64,000 nt of DNA from Promethearchaeota archaeon (lineage in GTDB: Archaea > Asgardarchaeota > Lokiarchaeia > Sigyniarchaeales > SOKP01). Positions 1 to 8,904 of the stretch are shown here, in pieces. Every line of letters begins with the position of its first letter. The stretch's first letter is position 1. Under the pieces are notes generated by a model that saw only the letters and a program-made list of their open reading frames with translations, did no database searches and was not told where the DNA came from. The stretch covers positions 186,001-250,000 of the forward strand of contig JAHPZA010000003.1 in assembly GCA_019058445.1 (NCBI GenBank), given 5' to 3'. The position numbers were made by a program, and so were the translations under genes.

Positions 1-1734
1 GGAGAAAGAATAATTCGGTATTTATGCATCCCTATCTTAGAGGGAGAGCATATTGTTGCGGTGACAACTGTTATTAATAAGAAAAATAATTATAATGAAT
101 CTGATATAAATCAATTAACATTATTCATGGATGGTGTCTGGAAAAATATCCAACGTAAGAGAGCCCGAGATGCGCTAGAAAGGAGTGAGGGAAAATACCG
201 CGATTTACTTGAGACTTCTTCAATGGGGATATTAGAATATAATTTCACTCTCAATGATTATTCATATGTTAATCCTAAATTGTTGGAAATGTTGGGCTAT
301 GATAAAAACGATGATTTCAATGTGAAAATCTTTTCTAAAAGCATACATCCGGATGAAATAAAAAAATTTAATAGAGTTGTCGAAAAAGACCAATTAGAAT
401 TCAGAATATATGATAAACAAGGGAATTTAAAATGGTTCCTTGGAAAACTCATTAATCAATTTGATGATGAAGGGAATAATCTTAGTTTTAGAGTATGGTT
501 GGAAGATATCACAGAGAAAAAGATTTATGAAGAGCTTATATATGAGTTAAATATAAACTTCTTAAGTTTTACCACGGATATTCAAAAAAATATTGATATG
601 CTAATTCAGACATGCGGTAAATTGTTAAGTGCAAGTGCTGTCCTATATGTTCACAAAAGAATCCAAGATGGAAAAGAAATTTATCAGTTAATGGATAGCA
701 ATAAAGACGTCTTTCTCTATAATTCAGAAGAGTTTACTAAGAAGTTTTTTATTAGCACTTTGTTTGACGAAAACCATGATTATATTCAGACCCTTTTCGA
801 TGTTCATAAATCAGATTATTCAAAAATTGACCCTTACTTAATAAAATATGAGGTAACTGGTTGTTATGGAAAATTAATTAAATCTCAAGACGAATATAAT
901 AGTGCCATATGTGTTTTCTACAAAAAAAATCCTATTATCTCACATCAAGACAAACTAGTCTTGTTTTTAATTTGCGACGCGATTGAAATTGAACAACGTC
1001 GCTGGAAAGTTCAACAAGATTTAGAAGAACAGAGTAGTCTTAAGACTGAACTACTTTCAAGAACTTCACATGAATTAAAAACTCCCCTCATATCAATTAA
1101 AGGATTTACTGAACTTTTACTTACAGTGCATAAACCTAATTTAGATACCGATATGATTTCCATTTTGGAAGAAATAAAGGAGGGAAGTAGTCGATTAGAG
1201 AAATTAGTTAACTCACTCTTAGAAAGTTCACGATTAGATCAAGGCCAGTTAAAACTAAATATCACCACCGAAGATTTAACTTTCCTAATAAAATTTTGCG
1301 TTAAAGAATTGCAAGCTTTAGCAGAACTGAGAAATCAAACAATAATACTTAATGTACAGGAATATTTAACTTGCAGCTTTGATAAAGAGAGAGTTTATGA
1401 AGTATTGACTAATCTCCTGCTTAATGCGATTAAATATACCCCTCCAGGAGGAGAAATAACCATTAAATCTGAAATCAGAGAAAAATTCTATATAATATCC
1501 GTCGAAGATACGGGAATCGGGATTACTGATGATGAAAAGAGTCAGCTTTTCAAACAATTTGGAAAAATTGAGAGATATGGTAAAGGATGGGATGTAGATA
1601 TAGAAGGTTCTGGTCTTGGCTTGTATATCTCGAAAAATATTGTCAATTTACATGGCGGAAGCATTTGGGTTGAATCAGAAGGAAGGAATAAAGGTAGCAA
1701 ATTTTATTTTTCTCTTCCAATTATATCTGAATAA
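1..1734 (+). CDS. Sensor histidine kinase (5' end outside window)
   Basis: Two-component sensor kinase, predicted to autophosphorylate a histidine and pass the phosphate to an unseen response regulator. The frame is open to the first base: residues before the GTG at 61 (CIPILEGEHIVAV) read as the end of a GAF domain, so the gene starts upstream of the window and the GTG is probably internal. Numbering from that GTG: a short linker, a PAS domain (about 40-150, ending in the usual W-x-E-D-I-T-E-K-K), a degenerate GAF-like region (about 155-320), HisKA with SHELKTP (phospho-acceptor His337), then the HATPase with N box NLLLNAIKYTPPGG, G1 DTGIGI and G2 GSGLGLYISK. No membrane segment is visible, so this part is cytosolic. 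No response regulator lies next to it. Family is certain; the signal is unknown. Confidence 0.9.
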   Translation, partial: GERIIRYLCIPILEGEHIVAVTTVINKKNNYNESDINQLTLFMDGVWKNIQRKRARDALERSEGKYRDLLETSSMGILEYNFTLNDYSYVNPKLLEMLGYDKNDDFNVKIFSKSIHPDEIKKFNRVVEKDQLEFRIYDKQGNLKWFLGKLINQFDDEGNNLSFRVWLEDITEKKIYEELIYELNINFLSFTTDIQKNIDMLIQTCGKLLSASAVLYVHKRIQDGKEIYQLMDSNKDVFLYNSEEFTKKFFISTLFDENHDYIQTLFDVHKSDYSKIDPYLIKYEVTGCYGKLIKSQDEYNSAICVFYKKNPIISHQDKLVLFLICDAIEIEQRRWKVQQDLEEQSSLKTELLSRTSHELKTPLISIKGFTELLLTVHKPNLDTDMISILEEIKEGSSRLEKLVNSLLESSRLDQGQLKLNITTEDLTFLIKFCVKELQALAELRNQTIILNVQEYLTCSFDKERVYEVLTNLLLNAIKYTPPGGEITIKSEIREKFYIISVEDTGIGITDDEKSQLFKQFGKIERYGKGWDVDIEGSGLGLYISKNIVNLHGGSIWVESEGRNKGSKFYFSLPIISE

Positions 1735-1779
1735 ATATTTTATCAAAGAATTAAAAGATAATCAAAGAAGATTTAAAAA

Positions 1780-2844
1780 TTATTGAATTTTATATTCTAA
1801 AATTAAATGTCGTCGATCCCTAATACCTTGCATTTTTTGTGCCATAGTCGCATTTGCAATATTTTCTGATCCTACAGGCCAAGAACCATATCGCATACCC
1901 TCTTTATAGATTTTCTTTGCTCCTACACCGTACATTAGCATTGCAAGTCCAGCTCGTCGATGTTCTGGATGAACCACCCAATCATGGAAGCTAGCTGAAT
2001 TTAAGCGATTTCTTTTATCTCTAGAAAAAGGATTGGGGATAATATATCCACAAGCAACCATCTCTTTTGTAGGTTTATAAAAAACAGACCAAATGTGTGA
2101 TTCTAAGCCGAATTTGTGTATAAATTCAATATGTACTTCTGGATGAATAGGATTCATAGGAGAAATTTGAGCAGATGGAGGCATATACTTCAAATGTAGA
2201 TCAACCATTTGATTAAGCTGATCCCAGACCTCTGTTTTTGATGGATTAGTGTATTCGTAATCAGAATAGTCATAATAAGTACCATTTTTTTTTTTAATAC
2301 TGTAAGGATCAAATGGCAAAACCGGTACATTATATCGGTCTTCTTCAAATTTAACATAAAATCCATTATTAAGAAAAACTTTTTGATATATTGGGGGATT
2401 TACAGGACAGCAAATAAATAATGATTTATTACTTCCTTCGACCATAAAACCCCATCCAAATATAACTGCAGGGATATTTACTGGTCCCCTAATATAATCA
2501 TAATCGTTTTCTACAGCGTATTTTATAAGACTATTCATCAGAAAAGCAATTTTCCCTTCATCATGATCGTATGTGCCGAAAAATCCGAAAAACAGAGTTT
2601 TATTTCCTCCATCATATATGATTGTAATTCCTACAACTTTATCAATAAAATCCGTTTTATCGATAAAAATGCTATTCTTAATATTTTCTTCTAAAAGGAT
2701 TGCTTTAACATTAAAACCATTAAATGTCTTTATTATTATTTTTTTAAATTCTGGTAATATGGGAATGTTTATACCAATTTGCAGGAATTTTATAATTTCA
2801 TTTGGATTAGTCAATATCTTCATAGTAAATTGTAATTTTGTCAT
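1780..2844 (-). CDS. GNAT-like acyltransferase
   Basis: Probable N-acyltransferase of the GNAT superfamily. The C-terminal part carries a motif A-like acetyl-CoA loop, VVHPEHRRAGLAMLMYG (about residues 290-306), followed by a typical beta-strand ending. The middle segment GPVNIPAVIFGWGF resembles the large two-domain GNAT proteins whose first half is a degenerate copy. Acceptor substrate is not predictable. It converges with the sensor kinase gene (46 bases between stops). A second ATG eight codons in (position 2823) could be the real start. No operon partner is evident. Confidence 0.6.
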   Translation of the reverse strand: MTKLQFTMKILTNPNEIIKFLQIGINIPILPEFKKIIIKTFNGFNVKAILLEENIKNSIFIDKTDFIDKVVGITIIYDGGNKTLFFGFFGTYDHDEGKIAFLMNSLIKYAVENDYDYIRGPVNIPAVIFGWGFMVEGSNKSLFICCPVNPPIYQKVFLNNGFYVKFEEDRYNVPVLPFDPYSIKKKNGTYYDYSDYEYTNPSKTEVWDQLNQMVDLHLKYMPPSAQISPMNPIHPEVHIEFIHKFGLESHIWSVFYKPTKEMVACGYIIPNPFSRDKRNRLNSASFHDWVVHPEHRRAGLAMLMYGVGAKKIYKEGMRYGSWPVGSENIANATMAQKMQGIRDRRHLILEYKIQ

Positions 2845-2888
2845 AATTTTTCACGCCTCACAAAATAGAAAACTGTTAGTTAGTTGAA

Positions 2889-3596
2889 TTATATATTTTG
2901 TCCAATTCCATAATAAATTAAAAGTCCAGAAGGAATTACTAAGTTAAATACTATTAAAGCCCATACTGCTCTAAATAGAGGATCATGCCATGTATTATAT
3001 AATATTAATCCATAAAAGGCAAATAACATCCCAAAAATTCCACAGAAAAAATACTTTAGTTTCTTTTTTAGCTTAGAATCGATAAATGTCTTATACAATT
3101 TAATTGACAAAAATATGGATGGAAATGTAATAAATACTGTAAAAAAGACATAAATTATTAGGAAAAAATGCCAACTAAATAGTGGTGCCCAGTTTGTCTT
3201 TTCAGATATGATAATCCCTCCCGGATAGCTAAATATTATTAAAATAATAATCGCATAAACAACTATAATTAACACATCTTTTCTATTGGAAACACTTGAT
3301 TCTAAATAAACCAGGTTTTTAATGAAAACTATAAGAAATATAAATCCAAATAATATTAAATAAGCAGCAATAAAATACAACACATAACCTAAAATAGTAG
3401 TACTATAAAGTAAAAATATTAGATTTAATAAAAAACCCGTTGCTGGTAAAATATAGAACATACTTAAAGTTAAAGTAGTCTTATTATAGCTTCTTTTGAG
3501 AATTCTTAACGCTAAATAGTATAATAGAAGCACTAAGAAAGTATGTATAATAAGAATTAAAAAAATTCTTGACCAAATTGTATTTTGCAGTATCAA
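2889..3596 (-). CDS. Seven-helix membrane protein, unknown function
   Basis: I do not recognise a named family. The 235-residue protein is almost entirely hydrophobic, with about seven predicted membrane helices (roughly residues 8-30, 42-62, 72-95, 108-130, 143-167, 185-203 and 210-232) joined by short Lys-rich loops. The topology resembles the seven-helix sensor modules found at the N-terminus of some archaeal and bacterial kinases, but there is no output domain. It is encoded just upstream of the GNAT-like gene on the same strand (44 bases apart), so the two may be co-transcribed. Function is unknown. Confidence 0.6.
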   Translation of the reverse strand: MILQNTIWSRIFLILIIHTFLVLLLYYLALRILKRSYNKTTLTLSMFYILPATGFLLNLIFLLYSTTILGYVLYFIAAYLILFGFIFLIVFIKNLVYLESSVSNRKDVLIIVVYAIIILIIFSYPGGIIISEKTNWAPLFSWHFFLIIYVFFTVFITFPSIFLSIKLYKTFIDSKLKKKLKYFFCGIFGMLFAFYGLILYNTWHDPLFRAVWALIVFNLVIPSGLLIYYGIGQNI

Positions 3597-3699
3597 GATA
3601 ATTCACAATATTTTTTTATAATAATATTAGACTTTTCAAAATATAAATAATCGCTCTTATTCCATAATTATTATAAAATTTGTATAATCAAATATAAAT

Positions 3700-4560
3700 C
3701 TATAATGGTTTCATTTTCAAATAATCATATCCAATGATTTGGGGTGCAAGAATCATTTTCTTTATTTCTAGTATTCCTGATACAATTATCTCAAAACTTA
3801 AGTAAGCGGCAGTCATATGGACGACTGGGGCAAGAGATACTAATGCAATTTTTCCTTCAATCATTCCATCAACAGCTCCTTTTTCCCTATCATAGGTTTT
3901 TCTTATATTAGGAAATTTTAATAAATAATTTAATTGAGCTATTTTGATTTCTTGTAATATACTTTTTGATTTTTGAATATCTTCAATTTTCATATTATGA
4001 GTATTTAAACCATAACAGTTTTCATAATCGATACTTTTTGATGTAAACCACCACGCGAACAAGTAGGGGATGCCCCATGACTCGATCATAGGTATAGACC
4101 TTTTCCGACACTCTCTTGAGATTAAAATAGATATAATTGGATCATCTAAAGTTAAAGCTACAATATGCGTATTTTTTAAAACTTCTATCAGATTGTCTTC
4201 AATAATTTCATAATATTTATTAATATTCAAATCAGGATTGATTTTATACAAAAAATTTTCAATTACATCTACTTTATACTCACCAATATCTTCTCTTGTG
4301 CACAGTTGTCTATTTAAATTTGATTCTGAAAATATATCATTATCACATATTACAAGATTTTCACATCCTGATCTAACTAGATTTTCAATAAGAGGTCCTC
4401 CAAGACCACCTAAACCAAACACACCCACTCTTGTTTTTTTAAGTTTTTCTTGCTCTGTAAACTTAATAATACCAATATTTCTTTTTATATGATTCCAGTA
4501 TTGGGTTGACCAATTTTTAGGAACTTTAGATTCAAACAAGTTCACATTACCAGTTTTCAT
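3700..4560 (-). CDS. ThiF/MoeB/E1-like adenylyltransferase
   Basis: Predicted ATP-dependent activator of a ubiquitin-like or sulfur-carrier C-terminus (ThiF/MoeB/HesA fold). Residues 45-54 hold the nucleotide loop VGVFGLGGLGG, followed by the D-N-D strand end and the NRQL arginine segment used in ATP binding. The usual C-terminal CxxC zinc pairs of MoeB/ThiF are not evident. Two Trp-rich stretches (NWSTQYWNH near the start, FAWWF in the middle) are unusual. No ubiquitin-like, ThiS or MoaD gene and no JAB protease is adjacent, so the partner is unknown. It could instead be a t6A dehydratase (TcdA)-like or peptide-modifying E1. Family confident, role open. Confidence 0.75.
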   Translation of the reverse strand: MKTGNVNLFESKVPKNWSTQYWNHIKRNIGIIKFTEQEKLKKTRVGVFGLGGLGGPLIENLVRSGCENLVICDNDIFSESNLNRQLCTREDIGEYKVDVIENFLYKINPDLNINKYYEIIEDNLIEVLKNTHIVALTLDDPIISILISRECRKRSIPMIESWGIPYLFAWWFTSKSIDYENCYGLNTHNMKIEDIQKSKSILQEIKIAQLNYLLKFPNIRKTYDREKGAVDGMIEGKIALVSLAPVVHMTAAYLSFEIIVSGILEIKKMILAPQIIGYDYLKMKPL

Positions 4561-4719
4561 TAGAAAGTTTTATAATTTTTTAGATTGTTAATTATGACAT
4601 GAGAGGGGTTATCATTTTAAAATAATACAAAGCTTAGTAATTTTAATTAATCCAAATTATAGTAAAATTGATATTTTTTTTTTCCACATCTTATCATTTA
4701 GGATAATTGTTATCGAATA

Positions 4720-5946
4720 TTAAGGAAACAACTCTTCTTTATAAAAATTTAAGGATTGAAGCATTTTCTCACTCTCAGGTATTAATTTTATATTTTTAAC
4801 AGCATTACCAGTAAAATAATTAAATACTATTTTATCCTCAAATACATTTAAATTTTTTTTATAATTCCAACAAGGCACGTACCCTCTAGGTCGAAATCCT
4901 TCTTGATAGAAGATTTTTTGATGAACAGGATTATAAGCAGAAACAAAACATTGAAAATAGTTAACATCCATCTTCTTTATTAGGTCCTTCACTTTTTTTA
5001 GAAAAATATTTAATTCCTCTGGTTGATTAACTTTGTATTTAGTTTTTTCAAAATGCTTACTATATGGATTATATGAAAATTTAAAATAAGAATCAGAATT
5101 TTTAATAGATATAATTATATTTTCGTATCCAAAATCTTTATTCTCAAACACAACATCAATTTTTTTTTCGAGTTCAATTAATTTTGACTTGTTAAGGTTA
5201 ATTGTAGGATTTTCAATATGAGGAACTCCCAAATTATATCTTTGATTAGAATAGGTATAGCAGTTTAAAACTTGACGAATGAGCCGAGGGTTTGCTTCAC
5301 ATCGATAATTAGTAAAAACCTCTTCATTATAAGAAGTAATCATAAAATCTGATTCTATCCTATTAAAAAATATATCTTTATTCGGAAAAAAAGCAATTGG
5401 TTTTAAACCACATAACGAAGTCGCAAATTGTGCAGTAGCATCATTTGTACGGACTTCTCCTGACCATACTAAAATTTTGTCTTTATAATAAGTCCAGAAG
5501 TAAATAAGTGAAGCAACAAATGCTTTTAATGAATCAACATTATTCTGATAAGATTTTTTTATTAAAAATCCATAGAGAATTCCTTTTTTGTTTTTAAAAT
5601 CTAGATCTGCTCCAAAACAACCAACAGTCATTTTTAGATTCGCTTTATATATGACCCAAGCGTGATTTTCATCCTTTATCATTCTGCGAACTTCTTCTTC
5701 ATCTTCCATTTTCTTATATGGATATGTTCCATGGTATACATCCCTGAAAAGTGAAGCGATTACCTCTGCATCTTCTGGCTCTGCAATTTGGAGGGTTGTT
5801 CTAATCTTTTTAGAATCACGTCTTTTTTTTAATTGAAAATCAAGTTTAAATAAATGTTGGATGTCAGAGTTTATACTATCTTCATACTGTTCTAAAAAAG
5901 CATTAATTGTAATGACTGATTTCCTGTTTATTTTTAAACTTTGCAT
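4720..5946 (-). CDS. Tandem-GNAT acetyltransferase-like protein
   Basis: The 408-residue protein appears to contain two GNAT-type domains. The first (about residues 50-200) begins with an ATLQIAEPEDA-like strand typical of GNAT N-termini and has IKKSYQNNVDSLKAFVASL in the acetyl-CoA region. The second (about 220-400) ends with the characteristic YNPVHQKIFYQEGF and GYVPCWNY. The canonical R/Q-x-x-G-x-G/A loop is weak in both, so one or both may be degenerate. Substrate is unknown. It is a single gene with a 420-base AT-rich intergenic region upstream. Confidence 0.55.
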   Translation of the reverse strand: MQSLKINRKSVITINAFLEQYEDSINSDIQHLFKLDFQLKKRRDSKKIRTTLQIAEPEDAEVIASLFRDVYHGTYPYKKMEDEEEVRRMIKDENHAWVIYKANLKMTVGCFGADLDFKNKKGILYGFLIKKSYQNNVDSLKAFVASLIYFWTYYKDKILVWSGEVRTNDATAQFATSLCGLKPIAFFPNKDIFFNRIESDFMITSYNEEVFTNYRCEANPRLIRQVLNCYTYSNQRYNLGVPHIENPTINLNKSKLIELEKKIDVVFENKDFGYENIIISIKNSDSYFKFSYNPYSKHFEKTKYKVNQPEELNIFLKKVKDLIKKMDVNYFQCFVSAYNPVHQKIFYQEGFRPRGYVPCWNYKKNLNVFEDKIVFNYFTGNAVKNIKLIPESEKMLQSLNFYKEELFP

Positions 5947-6371
5947 GAAGAGTCGCCTTATTATTTTATTATTTCAATAGCAATTCTTACTGAATAATGT
6001 TTATTTAAACTCCTATATAAATATATTACTTTTTACACACAAAATATATTGATTTGGATTAGGATATTGACCTATTTGAATATTTTTTTATGATTCAAGT
6101 TTCATGATCTTTTTGAAATGAGAATCTAAAAAGCTTAAGCTAAAAGATTTAATAAAATGATTAAAATTATTAAATTTTTTAATATAAAAAATGCATATTT
6201 TTAGAGAACCTTATTGATTTATATCAAGTGCTAACAATGTTCTAAGAGTATGGATTGATCATCTCATTATTAAATTGAATAAAATTTTAAAATGTGGTAA
6301 AAAAAAATATAAGTATATAAATAAATTCAAATAAGTATTAATTAAGGATTTATAACGGAATTGAGAATATA
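5947..6371. other. AT-rich intergenic region
   Basis: This divergent intergenic stretch contains no convincing reading frame. A TATA-like stretch AGTATATAAATAAA near 6310-6323 sits about 50-60 bases before the TPR gene on the plus strand and is its likely promoter. Two TTTATTTAAAC/TATATAAATATA-like stretches near 6000-6030 could serve the minus-strand GNAT gene. I see no further structure. Confidence 0.5.
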
Positions 6372-6764
6372 ATGCAAATAAATAAGCTAGAATACGAGAG
6401 AAGAGTGGATGCTGCTACTAAGTACTTAGCCAATGGTAAAAACTTCAAGGCAATAAAATTTCTCAATAAATTGTTAGATAAAGAACCCTCAAATGATGAG
6501 GCCTGGCTGTTATTAGGAATCGCAAAGCGACGAATTGAAGAATTGGATGATGCTATTAAATGTCTAAAAACGGCAACCATAATCAATAGTTCAAAAATAG
6601 AAGCATGGGGATTACTAACCATGTGTCTTATAGATAAGGGAGCCCTTAATGAGGCGGAGTCTGTTATTGAAAAGGCAGGCCGTCTAAATCCATACAATCC
6701 TAAAATCCAATTCTTTCGGGAAAATTTAGTAAGAGTTTATTCTAAGTTTGGTCCGTTTTTCTAA
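6372..6764 (+). CDS. Small TPR-repeat protein
   Basis: A 130-residue all-helical protein with about three tetratricopeptide repeats, recognisable from W-L-L-L-G-I-A-K (repeat 1), W-G-L-L-T-M-C (repeat 2) and the A-x-x-x-F-x-K-A-x-x-L-N-P spacing. TPR folds bind peptides and scaffold complexes; the partner is unknown. Upstream lies a TATA-like box and a short leader with no strong ribosome-binding site. It resembles the larger TPR protein at 7976 and may be a shortened relative. TPR assignment is firm. Confidence 0.8.
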   Translation: MQINKLEYERRVDAATKYLANGKNFKAIKFLNKLLDKEPSNDEAWLLLGIAKRRIEELDDAIKCLKTATIINSSKIEAWGLLTMCLIDKGALNEAESVIEKAGRLNPYNPKIQFFRENLVRVYSKFGPFF

Positions 6765-6847
6765 TTTATTTTTAAATCTTATTTAGCAGATTGAATATAA
6801 GATTGATAGGTTACAGCTTAGAACTTATGGTAATATAGATATAAGAT

Positions 6848-7099
6848 TTACTTGAAAAATTCAGGATATCTCCTCTCGATATTATTCAAAGCAGAGACTA
6901 AAGGAAAAAGCAGTTTTTCGTCGCGATATTCATTTATAGTTTCAGATAATCTGTCTAAAATTTGATTTGCAAGCTTTATATCATCTTTTGTATAATGATG
7001 GGTCTTATTTTTAAAAATTAAATCAAGTTCTTCTTCGAACCATCTCAATTTTTGCTTAAATTCTATCCTAACTTCAGTATCATCTATATTTAGATTCAT
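6848..7099 (-). CDS. Small hypothetical helical protein
   Basis: An 83-residue acidic/basic helical protein with no recognised domain; it contains DIKLANQILDRLSETINEYRDE, which looks like a helical hairpin. I start it at the ATG at 7099 because a good ribosome site (AGAGGAGA) lies 6-7 bases upstream. The frame can be read seven codons further to a GTG at 7120, but that would put the ribosome site inside the gene. A hairpin in the leader is listed separately. Probably real because of the strong start signal and an upstream TATA-like element. Confidence 0.6.
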   Translation of the reverse strand: MNLNIDDTEVRIEFKQKLRWFEEELDLIFKNKTHHYTKDDIKLANQILDRLSETINEYRDEKLLFPLVSALNNIERRYPEFFK

Positions 7100-7126
7100 A
7101 TGTCTCCTCTGAAACCTCACACGACG

Positions 7127-7148
7127 AAAAGATTGTTAAGAATCTTTT
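7127..7148 (-). promoter_or_regulatory. Hairpin in the leader of the small hypothetical gene
   Basis: AAAAGATT and AATCTTTT form a perfect 8-bp stem with a 6-base loop (GTTAAG), and flanking CG/CG can extend it with one bulge. On the minus strand it lies 28 bases upstream of the ATG at 7099. It sits roughly 25 bases downstream of a TATA-like element (GGTTTAAATAGT, about 7173-7184), so it would sit at the 5' end of the transcript. It could equally be an operator. Confidence 0.4.
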
Positions 7149-7400
7149 GCGTACTATCATCAATAATAGGGTACGACTATTTAAACCTATAGAAACCGAT
7201 AGTTTTTCTAAAAAGTAATGTGAAAAAAAGGAAATTTATCTGCATTTTTTTTTGAAGAAAAACAATAAAAAATTGAAGAAATGGACTCCTAATATTTTAT
7301 TACATGAAATCAATTTTCTCTTAATAGGACAATTATATAGTTTAAAGATTTATAAGTTGAAATTGTGTGTTGTTGAATTGGGATAAAATTTCAATTTGAA

Positions 7401-7634
7401 TTGGTGGGAGCAATTACTGACGATTTAGACGAGAATTTCGAAGATATTGGAGTGGTTAAAAAATATTTTTCAAGAATCTTTACGGTTTTATCTAAGGAGG
7501 TTCGAGAAAAATTGCTGAATTTAAATCTATCAGAAAAGGTGAAAAAAATCGTAATTAAGGACTTAGCATTTCTCACAGAAGAGAAACAAAAGGAATATTT
7601 AAATGAATTAAAAAAGAAAAAAATGAATCATTAA
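7401..7634 (+). CDS. Small hypothetical protein, non-ATG start
   Basis: A 77-residue charged helical protein (…TEEKQKEYLNELKKKKMNH at the C-terminus) with no recognised domain. The only starts in frame are TTG at 7401 or the following GTG at 7404; an in-frame TGA lies 24 bases upstream. A TATA-like stretch is present near 7335-7355. Codon use is like the neighbours. Whether it is expressed is uncertain. Confidence 0.45.
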   Translation: MVGAITDDLDENFEDIGVVKKYFSRIFTVLSKEVREKLLNLNLSEKVKKIVIKDLAFLTEEKQKEYLNELKKKKMNH

Positions 7635-7975
7635 ATCAGAGGTAAAAGTGATTAAATAATCAGGCACGCTATAATTAAATTTTTCCATAATCGGTTCTAA
7701 TTGTGTAATGAGATATTGTTGCCTATGCTCATCTTAGATAATATCTCTCCAACTATATTCTTTTTCATTTTTCACTTTTGATTTATATAATATTTCCACC
7801 ATTTTTAATTCACATTTTAATTAGATTCAATCTTATTAAATAAAAATGTCAAATATTTATTTCATTATTAAGCTTTTTTGATTACAAAATAATTTTGAAA
7901 AAAGTAATTAATTTAAACCTTTTTTATCATTTATTGGAGTTTTAAATAAAAATAATAGCTTAGATTAAGAAAAGA
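7635..7975. other. Intergenic region with an inverted repeat
   Basis: About 340 AT-rich bases. GAGATATT (7710-7717) and AATATCTC (7740-7747) are perfect inverted repeats separated by 22 bases; they may fold as an RNA hairpin or mark an operator. The T-rich run 7760-7830 could end transcripts from the 77-residue gene. No gene is supported. Confidence 0.4.
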
Positions 7976-8680
7976 ATGCCAGAAAAGCTTAACAGACAGA
8001 CTCTTTTCGAATGGCTTGAATTAGGTAGTAAGTATTTTAAAGCGAAAAATTTTCAAAAAGCAATAGATGTTTATAAAAAGGTGGTAGAGCTTGATCCAGA
8101 AAATAGCGTAGCTTGGAGCAATATGGGTGTTGCATATGAAAATCTCAAGAATTATGAAAAAGAAGTCGTGTGCTGTTTAAAAGCAATTGAAGCCGATTCC
8201 CAAGACAGTTGGGCTTGGTATAATTTAGGTGTAGGTTATGGTAAACTTGGGAAATATCTAAAAGCTATTGAATCCTATGAAAGAGCAGTAAATATTGATC
8301 CCCGTGATATAGCATCCTTTTTTAATATGGGATTAATGTACACCAAAATTGGTAATTATATGAAAGCAATCGAATCTTGGGAAAGAATACTGGAGATTAA
8401 TCCAAGAGATACTAAAATCTTATTCAATATAGCTCTCGCTTACACTAAACTGGCTAAAGATAAAAAAGCAATTGAAGTTTATGAAAAAATTATTGACATT
8501 GACCCAGAAAATGTTAATTCAAGAATTAGAATTGGAATTTCTTATTTAAATTTAGAAAATATAAAACGTGCTATTGAAAATTTTAAGCTTGTCATAAAAA
8601 TTGATCCGAAAAATCAAGTAGCTTTAGACTATTTAAAAAGAATTAAACAAGATTATAAATCAGGCAGTTTAGATATTTAA
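7976..8680 (+). CDS. TPR-repeat protein
   Basis: A 234-residue protein made of about six consecutive tetratricopeptide repeats. Each shows the A-x-x-x-Y/F-x-K-A-I-x-x-Y/W-E-K/R … D-P pattern, for example KYLKAIESYERAVNIDPRD and NYMKAIESWERILEINPRD. Such arrays form superhelices for protein-protein contacts in the cytosol; there is no signal peptide. The final 15 residues form a short tail. Single gene; partner unknown. It belongs to the large TPR repertoire typical of Asgard archaea. Confidence 0.88.
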   Translation: MPEKLNRQTLFEWLELGSKYFKAKNFQKAIDVYKKVVELDPENSVAWSNMGVAYENLKNYEKEVVCCLKAIEADSQDSWAWYNLGVGYGKLGKYLKAIESYERAVNIDPRDIASFFNMGLMYTKIGNYMKAIESWERILEINPRDTKILFNIALAYTKLAKDKKAIEVYEKIIDIDPENVNSRIRIGISYLNLENIKRAIENFKLVIKIDPKNQVALDYLKRIKQDYKSGSLDI

Positions 8681-8874
8681 AAGTAATTATTTATTCTAAT
8701 AGATTTATATAATTGGATTTAAGAATTTAATTTAAAATCCTTTTATTATAAAAATATTGAATATCTCTAAATTTTGGAATAATAGAATAAAATTCTTAAT
8801 ATTTAAATAATTATGCTACTATTTTCTCTTTTTCACATGAAAATTGGCAATTAAATTTAAATATATTATCTATT

Positions 8875-8888
8875 GTTATATATAAAAG
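8875..8888 (+). promoter_or_regulatory. TATA-like box of the small GTPase gene
   Basis: TTATATATAAAAGG centred about 22 bases before the ATG at 8905 matches an archaeal TATA box. The spacing implies a transcript that starts at or very near the ATG (leaderless), which fits the absence of a ribosome-binding site in the T-rich stretch before the gene. Confidence 0.5.
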
Positions 8889-8904
8889 GGTATGGGGTTT
8901 TTTT

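Noticed and set aside
7610..7790. Minus-strand frame giving WRDII-stop-DEHRQQYLITQLEPIMEKF
   Set aside because: Looks faintly like a gene remnant but has an in-frame TAA, runs into the neighbouring gene's end and matches nothing I know. Too weak to call a pseudogene.
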